A stretch of DNA of 46,564 nt from contig DASUWA010000042.1 of the NCBI GenBank assembly GCA_036378675.1, positions 1 to 46,564 on the forward strand, given 5' to 3'. Below, piece by piece: positions 33,641 through 41,073 of the stretch (position 1 is its first letter; every line of letters starts with the position of its first letter). Made by a program: the position numbers and the translations under genes. The notes under the pieces were generated by a model. That model made no database searches, was not told where the DNA came from, and saw only the letters and a program-made list of their open reading frames with translations. This DNA comes from Acidimicrobiales bacterium (GTDB lineage Bacteria; Actinomycetota; Acidimicrobiia; Acidimicrobiales; Palsa-688).

Positions 33641-34386
33641 GGTGGGAGTGTAACTGGGACCTTGGGCGCCTTCGCGGGTTGCCGAAGCCGTCGTTCGACG
33701 CCCCATTTCGTGACCAGCTTCAACGCTTCGAGGGCGATCGCGGTTGACATCTTGGATTCGCCTTGAGTGCGGTCGAGGAACCGGATCGGAGTCTCGGCGA
33801 TGCGTCCGCCGGCCGTGTGAACGAGGTAAGCCATCTCGATCTGGAAGCCGTATCCGTCCGCCTTCACCGAGTCGAGATCGATCTTCTCGAGGGTCTCGGA
33901 TCGGTAGGCGCGGAATCCAGACGTCAGGTCGCGCACCTTCATGCCGAGGAGAATGGCCGAGTAACGGTTGCCGCCCCAGGAGATCAGCCTTCGGTGGAAG
34001 CCCCACCTGGGAACCGACCCTCCTGGTACGTAGCGGGATCCGATAGCAAGTTCGTGGTGTGCGAGGAGCCCTAGCAGGACTGGTATTTCGCGGGGGTCGT
34101 GCGAGAGGTCGGCGTCCATTTCGATCAGCGCCTCGTACCCGTGATCCAGCCCCCACCGGAATCCTGCCCTGTAAGCGTCCCCAAGTCCCGCCTTCTGTGT
34201 CCGGCGAAGCACCGTGACTTCCCCGACCTCCGATCCGACTTTCTCGGCGAGGTCGGCGGTGGCGTCGGGACTCCCGTCGTCGACGACAAGAATGTGCGCG
34301 GAAGATTCAGCCTTGCGAGTCCTACGTAGAAGTTTCTCTATGGTCGGCCGCTCGTTGTACGTCGGAACGACCACCAGGGTCCGCAT
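33628..34386 (-). CDS. polyprenol-phosphate mannose synthase-like GT2 (DPM1 type)
   Basis: A 252-residue GT2 of the dolichol-phosphate-mannose synthase type. LVVVPTYNERPTIEKLLRR, ILVVDDGSPDATAD, YEALIEMDADLSHDP (DAD metal motif), AIGSRYVPGGSV and FLDRTQGESKMS are all signatures. The enzyme moves a hexose from a nucleotide sugar to polyprenyl phosphate on the inner face; the lipid-linked sugar feeds GT-C enzymes outside, and two GT-C-like proteins are encoded nearby (28397 and 38913). There are no membrane segments at the C-terminus. It can be transcribed from its own predicted leaderless promoter within the operon. Confidence 0.92.
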   Translation of the reverse strand: MRTLVVVPTYNERPTIEKLLRRTRKAESSAHILVVDDGSPDATADLAEKVGSEVGEVTVLRRTQKAGLGDAYRAGFRWGLDHGYEALIEMDADLSHDPREIPVLLGLLAHHELAIGSRYVPGGSVPRWGFHRRLISWGGNRYSAILLGMKVRDLTSGFRAYRSETLEKIDLDSVKADGYGFQIEMAYLVHTAGGRIAETPIRFLDRTQGESKMSTAIALEALKLVTKWGVERRLRQPAKAPKVPVTLPPWDR

Positions 34387-34392
34387 TCTTGG

Positions 34393-34398
34393 AGCCTA
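34393..34398 (-). promoter_or_regulatory. possible internal leaderless promoter (DPM1-like gene)
   Basis: On the minus strand TAGGCT is followed by exactly 6 bases and the ATG at 34386. The first three bases are also the TAG stop of the upstream GT4, so chance is more likely here than at other sites. Confidence 0.3.
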
Positions 34399-35496
34399 TC
34401 TGGATGCCAAAGATTCGGCTCGTAACCACCGGTTGACCTCGGACACCAGTTGATGCGACGTCTCGGAAAGCCGGAACTGGCCGGCTCGTGACCGGCCACG
34501 GGCGATCATCTTCATCCGATGGTCGGGATCGCGGAGAAGGTCGTCGACCGCATGGGCCACGTGTAACGGATCCTTGTCGTCGACTAGTACTGCGGCGTCG
34601 CCAACGGTCTCGGGGACCGCAGCGGCACGGAATGCCACGACCGGGACACCGGCAGCCATTGCCTCGAGGAGTGGGACGCAGAAGCCCTCATGCTCGGAGA
34701 GACAGACCAGGACGTCGGCACGCCGGTATTCCTCGAGCAGCTGAGGGAACGCCACGTTGTCCAGTTGCCGAACGGACCCTTCCAGGCCAAGCTCGACGAT
34801 CAGCCGCCGGACCGCTTGGAGGTAACGGTAAGACGAGGGCCCACCGACGAGCGTCAGCGTCGCATCCGGATCGATCAAGCGACGGTAAACCGCGAATGCG
34901 GCAACCACGTCGTGTTGGCACTTGTTGGGTGCGATCCGTCCCACGAATAGCCATCGCGAGCCCGCCCGCTCGCGCGCAGACGGGTTGTTGACAGAAGAGT
35001 CTTGGCCCAGCTGGTCGAAGGGTGTGAGATCGACGAGCAGGGGGGCGACGATCACCGAGCCGTAGCCCGCATCGACCAGTTCGTCGCGGTTGAAGGAGCT
35101 CGCCGCCAAGGCCAGGCTAGTGACCGGAGCGAGTTTGACCAGTTGTTCCCGAGCCTCGTCCAGCCTTCTCGCTATCCGTGGCTCCCAACGACGGAAGTAC
35201 TTCGACGGGCTGATGTTGTGGTAGTACGAAATGACCCGGGTGCCAGCTCGGTCACGGTCCTCGAGCCATCGTGTCATGGTGGAATCGGTGGAGAGGTGGT
35301 AGATGAGGACCGTGTCGGGTCCGTCCTTTGCGAAGTCCTCGTATCGCTTGGACTCCCCAGCCAATCTCTCGTCGATTCGGTCAGCCCAGATGTCGGAGTC
35401 GTAACCAGCGTCGCAAAGGGCATCCCGGACTCGGAGCACGTGGTTCCCGATCGCGTCGTGCTTCGCGAAGTCCGGAAGGCACTGATCGACCCTCAC
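34396..35496 (-). CDS. family 4 glycosyltransferase
   Basis: A 366-residue GT-B transferase. The N-terminal domain has MRVDQCLPDFAKHDAIGNHVLR and a VISYYHNISPSKYF segment; the donor domain has RWLFVGRIAPNKCQHDVVAAF and CLSEHEGFCVPLLEAMAAGVPVVAF, with both glutamates of the E-x7-E motif. The GTG start overlaps the stop of the coiled-coil gene before it (GTGA). It is the fourth gene of the wzm-wzt operon and probably extends the exported glycan. Confidence 0.88.
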   Translation of the reverse strand: MRVDQCLPDFAKHDAIGNHVLRVRDALCDAGYDSDIWADRIDERLAGESKRYEDFAKDGPDTVLIYHLSTDSTMTRWLEDRDRAGTRVISYYHNISPSKYFRRWEPRIARRLDEAREQLVKLAPVTSLALAASSFNRDELVDAGYGSVIVAPLLVDLTPFDQLGQDSSVNNPSARERAGSRWLFVGRIAPNKCQHDVVAAFAVYRRLIDPDATLTLVGGPSSYRYLQAVRRLIVELGLEGSVRQLDNVAFPQLLEEYRRADVLVCLSEHEGFCVPLLEAMAAGVPVVAFRAAAVPETVGDAAVLVDDKDPLHVAHAVDDLLRDPDHRMKMIARGRSRAGQFRLSETSHQLVSEVNRWLRAESLASR

Positions 35497-35924
35497 GATT
35501 TGCTTGAAGGGTCTCGATGTTGTGTGTGTTCGATGCGCTCGATCCGGGCGGCCAGATTGTCCAACCTGGCGTCCAGTTCCTTCGTCGAGGACTCGAGTCC
35601 GTCGAGCCGATCAACTATCTCGCTGCCTAGTCGGGTGAGTGCTTGCCCGAGGGCGGTCACCTGAGCAGCTACGTAGCGGATGTACCAACGAAGTAGCCGT
35701 TTTACCAAACGCTTGAGGTACCTGGCGGCGACGTCCGGTGAGTCGGTCGGAACTTCGACATCGATGTCGGTCAGATCTTCGGCGTCCGCTAGGGCGTCTC
35801 GGGCGGCTTGAGGTCCGGCCTCACGGACGGCGAGGCGCCCGGCTGCCCGCCGTACTTCTTCGACGTATCGCCGATCCAACTCGCCAAGATCCCGCAACCG
35901 GCTCTCCGCTGAATCGTCGCTCAT
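35493..35924 (-). CDS. 143-residue coiled-coil protein next to wzt
   Basis: A small protein starting at ATG 35924, whose ATGA overlaps the wzt stop. Residues 1-75 are charged and partly disordered. Residues about 78-100 (RYLKRLVKRLLRWYIRYVAAQV) form a basic amphipathic or membrane-grazing helix, and 100-140 are a coiled coil with clear heptads (LGSEIVDRLDGLESSTKELD, then LDNLAARIERIEH). A basic helix plus coiled coil between an O-antigen ABC transporter and a glycosyltransferase is what one expects of a scaffold or chain-length part. No enzyme motif is present. Confidence 0.7.
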   Translation of the reverse strand: MSDDSAESRLRDLGELDRRYVEEVRRAAGRLAVREAGPQAARDALADAEDLTDIDVEVPTDSPDVAARYLKRLVKRLLRWYIRYVAAQVTALGQALTRLGSEIVDRLDGLESSTKELDARLDNLAARIERIEHTQHRDPSSKS

Positions 35925-37132
35925 TCGGTTACGAGGTCGCCGATTCGCCACTTCGGGGATAGCGAGACAACGCCGGCGTTTTCAACTAGGGGACCTCGAT
36001 CGACGTCGAACCGGAGCACGTTCTGCCGAACGTCGTATGGGTGCATGCAGTGGTAATCGTGCAACGAAACGGTCAGGTCGTAAGAACCTGGCAGCAAAAC
36101 AACCGGGTCAAAATTGATATCGACGTGGCCCGAACCGTGCAACTTCTCGGGGACGCATCCGGCGTCACGACTCGAGGGGGCGGTCACCTGAAAACCCTCG
36201 AGAGTGGAGATAGAGAACCCGAAAACGGGCGTGTCGATCGGCGAGTCGATCTGATACTCGAGTCGGAGTGTCGCCGGCTCGCCCGAGCGAATCGTCGTGG
36301 TCTGATCTCCATTCCCGGCCACAAAGGCCACGCCGGTGATCCGCCCCTCGCCCGAACCCCAACGTGTGTGTCCGTCTTCGTCTAGCTGGCGATCTGAGTG
36401 GATGGTTCCGGTGTAGCTCTCGATTACTTCCCGGGGGTTACCGATTTGCATGACCTGTCCGTGCGAGAACCACGCCACTCGATCGCAGAGGTTCTGGACT
36501 GCGTACAAGCCGTGGCTGACAAGCACGATGGTCTTGCCGGCTTGCTTGAGCTGGGCAAACTTCTCGTTGCACTTTCTCTGAAAGGCCTCATCGCCTACCG
36601 CAAGGACTTCGTCGACGAACAACACATCCGGGTCGACGTTGATGGCGACGGAGAACCCGAGGCGGACATACATGCCGGAGGAGTAGTTCTTCACCGGTTC
36701 GTCGATGAACTGGTGAATACCTGAGAAGTCGACGATGTCGTCGAACCGCTTCCGCAATTCCTTCTGCGACAGTCCGAGTATCGCGCCATTCAAAAACACG
36801 TTCTCACGACCGGATAGCTCCGGATGGAAGCCCGCTCCCAGCTCGAGGAGAGCCGAGACTTTGCCTTGAACGCCGACACTGCCGCGATCTGGCCTGAGGA
36901 TCTTCGTGAGGCACTTCAGCATCGTGCTCTTGCCCGATCCGTTCTCTCCGATTAGACCGAACGTCTCGCCTTGATACACGTCGACCGATACATCTCTGAG
37001 TGCCCAGAAATCTTCGGAAACGGTTCGACGACCTCGTACAAGGGCGGCCTTGATCGAGTTGTTCCGCTCGTGAACGAGCTTGAACTTCTTCCAAACTCCG
37101 TCTGCCTGGACGGCGATCGGCCGGTCGCTCAC
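35921..37132 (-). CDS. wzt: polysaccharide ABC transporter ATPase with C-terminal glycan-binding domain
   Basis: A 403-residue ATPase of the Wzt/TagH type. The start is GTG 37132 in a GTGA overlap with wzm. Walker A is GENGSGKST (62-70), the signature is YSSGMYVRLG (150-159), Walker B is VLFVDEVLAVGD (170-181), and the switch histidine is H207. Such transporters are recognised by the long N-terminal lead (VWKKFKLVHERNNSIK). Residues about 245-403 are a beta-sandwich like the C-terminal domain of Wzt O9a, which binds the capped end of the glycan before export. Its presence predicts that the exported chain carries a terminal modification. Confidence 0.93.
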   Translation of the reverse strand: MSDRPIAVQADGVWKKFKLVHERNNSIKAALVRGRRTVSEDFWALRDVSVDVYQGETFGLIGENGSGKSTMLKCLTKILRPDRGSVGVQGKVSALLELGAGFHPELSGRENVFLNGAILGLSQKELRKRFDDIVDFSGIHQFIDEPVKNYSSGMYVRLGFSVAINVDPDVLFVDEVLAVGDEAFQRKCNEKFAQLKQAGKTIVLVSHGLYAVQNLCDRVAWFSHGQVMQIGNPREVIESYTGTIHSDRQLDEDGHTRWGSGEGRITGVAFVAGNGDQTTTIRSGEPATLRLEYQIDSPIDTPVFGFSISTLEGFQVTAPSSRDAGCVPEKLHGSGHVDINFDPVVLLPGSYDLTVSLHDYHCMHPYDVRQNVLRFDVDRGPLVENAGVVSLSPKWRIGDLVTE

Positions 37133-37944
37133 AGTTCCTCGGCCAACCCACCCTCTAGCCGGTTGAACACCCACCTTCCGATAAGGAACGTCCCCACGGC
37201 AAACGCTACGAAATAAAGAAGCTCGAACGGACCGGGATAGGTGCCCTGGTAGAGGGTTGCGCGGAATGAGAGGGCTGCGTCGGTCATCGGGTTGAGTTTC
37301 AGTAGGTCAATGACCCAGGTTTTGGCGGAGCTTCCCAGCGTCGCGAACGAGTAGACGATCGGCGTCATGAAGAACCAAACGAGGAACAGGATCCCCATGA
37401 AGTGCTCAATGTCCCGGAAGTACACGTTTAAGGCGCTCAGCGCCAAGCCGAGCCCCAGCGCGAAGACAGCAACGACAAGGATGAGAAATATGGTCACTGG
37501 GAGGTAAGGAATCGCCCGCCAGTCGCCAAATGCCAGGAGCGCCACTATCAAGAGCGACATCTCGATGGCGTGCGACACAAGGTTGCCCATCACAACCGAA
37601 GCAGGCAACAACTCCCGCGGAAAGTAGGTCTTCTTGATCAGGTTGGCGTTACCGGTCAAGCTCCCGATGCTGCCCATAACGCTGCTCTGGAAGTAGCTGA
37701 ACGGCAACATGGCGCAAAGCAGAAAGAGGGCGTACACGTTAAGACCGCTGGGCTCGGCCTTAAGGATTTTGACGTGCATGAAGTACTTGAATACGACTGT
37801 ATAGACGACCAGGTAGACAACCGGGTTGACTAGGGACCAGCCCCACCCGAGCGCTGATCGTTTGTACTTGGACCGCAGCTCTCTAAGCGTCAGATTCGAC
37901 AGTAATTCGCGATGGGAGCGGTAATCCGCAATGGTCGCGCTCAT
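37129..37944 (-). CDS. wzm: polysaccharide ABC transporter permease
   Basis: A 271-residue inner-membrane protein with six membrane segments of the ABC-2/Wzm-TagG type. TLRELRSKYKRSALGWGWSLVNPV is the N-terminal amphipathic coupling motif, and FFMTPIVYSFATL lies before the last segments. With Wzt it forms the pump that moves a lipid-linked glycan across the membrane. GAAG lies a few bases before the ATG. It is the first gene of the eight-gene operon that runs to 29806; a 12-base palindrome lies 22 bases upstream. Confidence 0.93.
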   Translation of the reverse strand: MSATIADYRSHRELLSNLTLRELRSKYKRSALGWGWSLVNPVVYLVVYTVVFKYFMHVKILKAEPSGLNVYALFLLCAMLPFSYFQSSVMGSIGSLTGNANLIKKTYFPRELLPASVVMGNLVSHAIEMSLLIVALLAFGDWRAIPYLPVTIFLILVVAVFALGLGLALSALNVYFRDIEHFMGILFLVWFFMTPIVYSFATLGSSAKTWVIDLLKLNPMTDAALSFRATLYQGTYPGPFELLYFVAFAVGTFLIGRWVFNRLEGGLAEEL

Positions 37945-37965
37945 AGTTTCTTCAGCGTCTGCGCA

Positions 37966-37977
37966 TGACTTAAGTCA
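37966..37977. promoter_or_regulatory. 12-bp perfect palindrome upstream of the wzm operon
   Basis: TGACTTAAGTCA reads the same on both strands and lies 22 bases before the wzm start. It is an AT-rich dyad in a GC-rich surround and well placed for an operator of the polysaccharide operon. The rest of the 37945-38088 gap holds a TAGCAT hexamer on the minus strand near 38020 that may be a -10 box; nothing else is seen. Confidence 0.45.
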
Positions 37978-38088
37978 GCAGAGAGCACGCTCCCGAACAT
38001 CGTCACCACCGATTAATGCTAGCCGATAGGCCCTTCCAAACCCGGTCGACAGAGGGGCGGCGGGCTGCCCCGACCGCTTAACCTCGGA

Positions 38089-38700
38089 TCACTTGGCCTT
38101 GGGCTCGGCGACGTCCGCAGCGGTTTCGATCACCGCGTCTATGAACCCATAGTCCTTGGCCTCTTCGGCCGTGAACCAACGGTCACGATCCGAGTCCGCC
38201 TCGATCCGCTCCACGGGCTGTCCGGTGTGGTAAGCGATGCGCTCGGCCATCATTCGCTTCAGATACACGATCTGCTCTGCCTGAATCGCGATATCGGCGG
38301 CCTGGCCGCGCGCTTGTCCCGAAGGCTGGTGCATCAGAATCCGCGAATGAGGAAGCGAAAAACGCTTACCTTTTGCCCCCGCACACAGCAAAAACTGCCC
38401 CATTGATGCGGCCAAGCCAAGACAGACGGTGGACACGTCACAGGGGACGAATTGCATGGTGTCGTATATGGCCAGTCCAGCCGTAACCGAGCCCCCGGGT
38501 GAGTTGATGTACAGGCTGATGTCGCGATTCGAATCCTCTGCGGCTAGAAGGAGGAGCTGGGCGCAGATCAGGTTGGCGTTGGCGTCGTCAACCTCGGTGC
38601 CTAGGAATACGATCCGCTCCCTTAGCAGGCGTTGATAGATGTCGCTCGACCGGTCGCCGGCGAACTGGGCGGTAGCAATCGGAAGGGGCGTGCTGGACAT
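38089..38700 (-). CDS. clpP: ATP-dependent Clp protease proteolytic subunit
   Basis: A 203-residue ClpP, the normal length. The catalytic triad is serine in GLAASMGQF, histidine in LMHQPSG and aspartate in [27 protein letters not shown] and the N-terminal [16 protein letters not shown] are typical. ClpP forms a fourteen-subunit chamber that degrades proteins fed by ClpX or ClpC. Actinobacteria usually have a clpP1-clpP2-clpX cluster; here a single gene stands between a polysaccharide operon and a tRNA gene, so it may be an extra paralogue. A TACCCT hexamer 6 bases before the ATG predicts a leaderless message. Confidence 0.95.
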   Translation of the reverse strand: MSSTPLPIATAQFAGDRSSDIYQRLLRERIVFLGTEVDDANANLICAQLLLLAAEDSNRDISLYINSPGGSVTAGLAIYDTMQFVPCDVSTVCLGLAASMGQFLLCAGAKGKRFSLPHSRILMHQPSGQARGQAADIAIQAEQIVYLKRMMAERIAYHTGQPVERIEADSDRDRWFTAEEAKDYGFIDAVIETAADVAEPKAK

Positions 38701-38706
38701 GGGAGC

Positions 38707-38712
38707 AGGGTA
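38707..38712 (-). promoter_or_regulatory. -10 hexamer of a leaderless promoter (clpP)
   Basis: On the minus strand TACCCT is followed by GCTCCC and the ATG at 38700. No ribosome-binding site is present. Confidence 0.5.
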
Positions 38713-38762
38713 CCCGCTTGCTGTAGCAAGGTGCTCGCCCTATGGAGTCGTCAGCCTGGAAC

Positions 38763-38768
38763 TAGAGT
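38763..38768 (+). promoter_or_regulatory. -10 hexamer of the tRNA-Leu gene
   Basis: TAGAGT lies 9 bases before the mature 5' end of the tRNA. A convincing -35 box is not seen. Confidence 0.35.
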
Positions 38769-38777
38769 TCAAAGGCC

Positions 38778-38859
38778 GCGGGCGTGGCGAAACTGGCAGA
38801 CGCGCCAGGTTTAGGTCCTGGTCCCGAAAGGGGTGGAGGTTCGAGTCCTCTCGCCCGCA
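38778..38859 (+). tRNA. tRNA-Leu (anticodon UAG)
   Basis: The acceptor stem is GCGGGCG (38778-38784) with CGCCCGC (38852-38858) and discriminator A. The anticodon stem CCAGG/CCTGG encloses the loop TTTAGGT, giving anticodon TAG, which reads CUA and other CUN leucine codons. A long variable arm (CCCGAAAGGGG), typical of class II tRNAs, follows. The T-arm is GGAGG-TTCGAGT-CCTCT with one G-U pair. CCA is not encoded. The polysaccharide genes to its right look richer in A and T than those to its left. Confidence 0.95.
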
Positions 38860-38912
38860 CACAAGTCAGATAGGTCTGGGCGACCTGGTCGTGACTCTAC
38901 AGTGTTGCGGCA

Positions 38913-40403
38913 ATGCCGAGACATACCGCCGCCTTGCGCCTGGCCTCGTCAACTTGTGAGGGCGAAGGTGGCGTCTCCCCTTTGTCCCGGACGGGATGGT
39001 GGATCGCTGCTCTGGTTTTCGGAGCCGCTGCGTTGCTTGAAGTGCAAGGTCAACGAGGATTCCAAGTCGATGACGTCGGCATCTTCTATCGGTATGCCGA
39101 AAACCTAGCCTCGGGTCACGGCTGGACTTACAACCTAGGTCGGCACGATCCAGGCGGAATAACTTCTCCCCTATACGTCATTTTGCTGGCATTGCTTTCG
39201 AAGCTCGGATTTACAATCCCAGGCGCGGCGACTCTGATCTTTGCGATCGGAACCGGTGGTGCCTCGGTGCTTCTGTTTCGATCAATGAGCAAAGTAGGCC
39301 ACCCAATAGGGGGGCTGAGTGCCGGAATTCTCATCGTAACCTCGCCGTGGCTCGTTGCGGTTCGCGGTATGGAATCTGCGTTGATGCTGGGTTTGCTGGC
39401 ACTATCAGTTTGGCTTTACCTGGAAGACAGATATATTCCTTGTGGCTTCGCCCTTGGATTTCTGGTACTCACGCGTCCCGACTCAATCTTTTTCGCTGTG
39501 TCTTTGGGCCTGTACCACCTTGTTCGCAAGCGGCAAATACCCTGGCGAATCGTTATTCCAGCCAGTGGGGTCGTTGGCGTTTGGATTGTCTACGCGGCCA
39601 TCGCCGTCGGAGTGATTGTGCCGGACACCCTTAGGTCCAAGATCGACGAGTCGCGAATTATCGACCCTCACAGTGCTCACGAATTCTTCCGAGGCTTCTG
39701 GCAAGACCCGACCTTTGAGGGGTTTCGGGTTTGGGCTGCGATGGTGGGCGGCCTCGCAGTTGTTGGCGTTGCTGCTTTCTTCTGGCGCCGTTGGAAACTC
39801 GATGCCGTCGTCACCACACTCGTTCTCGGCTCAGCCCTCCTCCTGCTCTTCTACGACGTCATTCTGAACCTTGCCCAGTGGTGGATCTGGTACTACGTAC
39901 CGTTTGTGTACACAATCTGTGCTCTCGCTGGGCTGGCAACGGAAGGGCTCTTAACCGCCTCTCTGAATCGATTACACAAACAGTCCATAGCGACAGCACT
40001 CCTACTCACGATCGTCGTCTCAGTGACCGGTGTTACTTCCACACCGCGAGGCTGGCAGCAGCTGAGGGCGAGCTACATTCTGGCTGCCACCTGGGTGCGA
40101 GCACACTCGTTTCGCGAGGACTCAGTTGCTTCTTCCGAGATCGGCTTGATCGGATGGTATTCGCAACGACGCATGATCGATTCCCTTGGATTATTTACTC
40201 CGTCTCTAGATGAAGAATTCGTACACCACAGATGGCTGTACTGGGTAAGGCATTATCCGCCAACTTTCTACATCGTTCCTGTTGGCGGTGGATGGCCATG
40301 GGACGTTGCGCTGGAGAAGCAACAATGGTTCGGTTCTACATTTATTCTGTGCTATCGGTCACCAGCAGCTCTGGTCTACCGTCGGATAGCACCTGTGCAA
40401 TAG
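38913..40403 (+). CDS. polytopic membrane glycosyltransferase, GT-C (AftB-like)
   Basis: A 496-residue protein with about ten membrane segments. After TM1 the loop VDDVGIFYRYAENLASGHGWTYNLG, with its two aspartates, followed by GGITSPLYVILLALL, is the pattern of the GT-C family that includes the mycobacterial arabinofuranosyltransferase AftB and other enzymes using polyprenyl-phosphate sugars. The C-terminal part after the last segment (residues about 385-496) is a soluble domain. The arabinose donor made by the DprE1/DprE2 operon in this window could be its substrate, which is inference. TACAGT at 38898-38903 may be a -10 box 9 bases before the ATG. The gene looks less GC-rich than the left half of the window. 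Confidence 0.7.
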   Translation: MPRHTAALRLASSTCEGEGGVSPLSRTGWWIAALVFGAAALLEVQGQRGFQVDDVGIFYRYAENLASGHGWTYNLGRHDPGGITSPLYVILLALLSKLGFTIPGAATLIFAIGTGGASVLLFRSMSKVGHPIGGLSAGILIVTSPWLVAVRGMESALMLGLLALSVWLYLEDRYIPCGFALGFLVLTRPDSIFFAVSLGLYHLVRKRQIPWRIVIPASGVVGVWIVYAAIAVGVIVPDTLRSKIDESRIIDPHSAHEFFRGFWQDPTFEGFRVWAAMVGGLAVVGVAAFFWRRWKLDAVVTTLVLGSALLLLFYDVILNLAQWWIWYYVPFVYTICALAGLATEGLLTASLNRLHKQSIATALLLTIVVSVTGVTSTPRGWQQLRASYILAATWVRAHSFREDSVASSEIGLIGWYSQRRMIDSLGLFTPSLDEEFVHHRWLYWVRHYPPTFYIVPVGGGWPWDVALEKQQWFGSTFILCYRSPAALVYRRIAPVQ

Positions 40404-40725
40404 ATATACGTTAGATATGGGCCCTCGATCACGATGTAGTGAACGGAGCCGGGCCAATGCTCCGGGTTGACTTCCAATAAGTCGTCTATCCGAGGAAGGA
40501 AACATCTCTTGAGGAATCGACGAATCGGAGACTGCAATTCCCAACGGATCCGGCCGCAGAACCATGGGGCCGACGCGCGGATGATCGGGCTTTGGGGACT
40601 CAGAAGAAGATAGGGAGGCAGACCTCGGCGCGGAGTCTGGCAGGCCTTAGCCAATTAGCATCAGAATCGATGCCGTCGACGCCAGCTAGACGATACTAGG
40701 GCGTATTTCTCGGGGACCGGTTGCG
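40404..40725. other. intergenic stretch with a hairpin and a doubtful minus-strand ORF
   Basis: About 320 bases without a supported gene. A hairpin CGGAGC (40444-40449) / GCTCCG (40459-40464) lies 40 bases after the upstream stop and may end transcription. A 92-codon minus-strand frame (40376-40654) overlaps the end of the upstream gene, has no ribosome site and no recognised domain; it may be a decayed fragment, with the more protein-like part near PRIDDLLEVNPEHWPGSV. No promoter for the downstream gene stands out. Confidence 0.35.
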
Positions 40726-41061
40726 GTGGACGATCATGAAGCTGACATGGAATCTGTGGAGTTGCGACTAGCTTCGCTATCAGATCGACTTTCTGAGCGA
40801 TCGCGCAGAGTCGAGGATCTGGAATCTGAGACAGAGTTTCTTGTGGCCAAGCTCGCGCACCAGGCAGCGATCTTCGAGGAGAAGTTGTCAGCCCTGAATC
40901 ACGAAAATGAGGTAATGGCTGCGGTCCAGGTAGCGCAACTAAACGATCTTCGTGCAGAACTCCAGGCCATCAGGAACACCTGGTCTTGGAGAGTGACCAG
41001 GCCTCTCCGATTGGTCCAGGAGCGTCGAATGAGAGGGCGCTCCGAAGCAGCACCCGATTGA
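40726..41061 (+). CDS. coiled-coil protein ending in a glycosyltransferase-type WSWRVTRPLR motif
   Basis: A 111-residue protein. Residues about 7-90 are a continuous coiled coil (ELRLASLSDRLSERSRRVED and following heptads). It then ends NTWSWRVTRPLRLVQERR, a motif of the S-WR-T-PLR kind found in many multi-domain glycosyltransferases and O-antigen methyltransferases between a coiled coil and the next domain. Here the coiled coil and motif stand alone as a gene, 12 bases before a GT2-GT4 gene, as if split from it. The first GTG start lacks a good ribosome site, so the N-terminus is uncertain. Confidence 0.65.
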   Translation: MDDHEADMESVELRLASLSDRLSERSRRVEDLESETEFLVAKLAHQAAIFEEKLSALNHENEVMAAVQVAQLNDLRAELQAIRNTWSWRVTRPLRLVQERRMRGRSEAAPD

Positions 41062-41073
41062 TCGGTCGAATCA

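Noticed and set aside
38778-38859. Attachment site at tRNA-Leu
   Set aside because: No second copy of the tRNA 3' end and no integrase is seen in the window.
40376-40654. 92-codon minus-strand ORF in the gap before the coiled-coil gene
   Set aside because: No ribosome site or domain, and it overlaps the end of the GT-C gene; kept only as a remark on the intergenic stretch.
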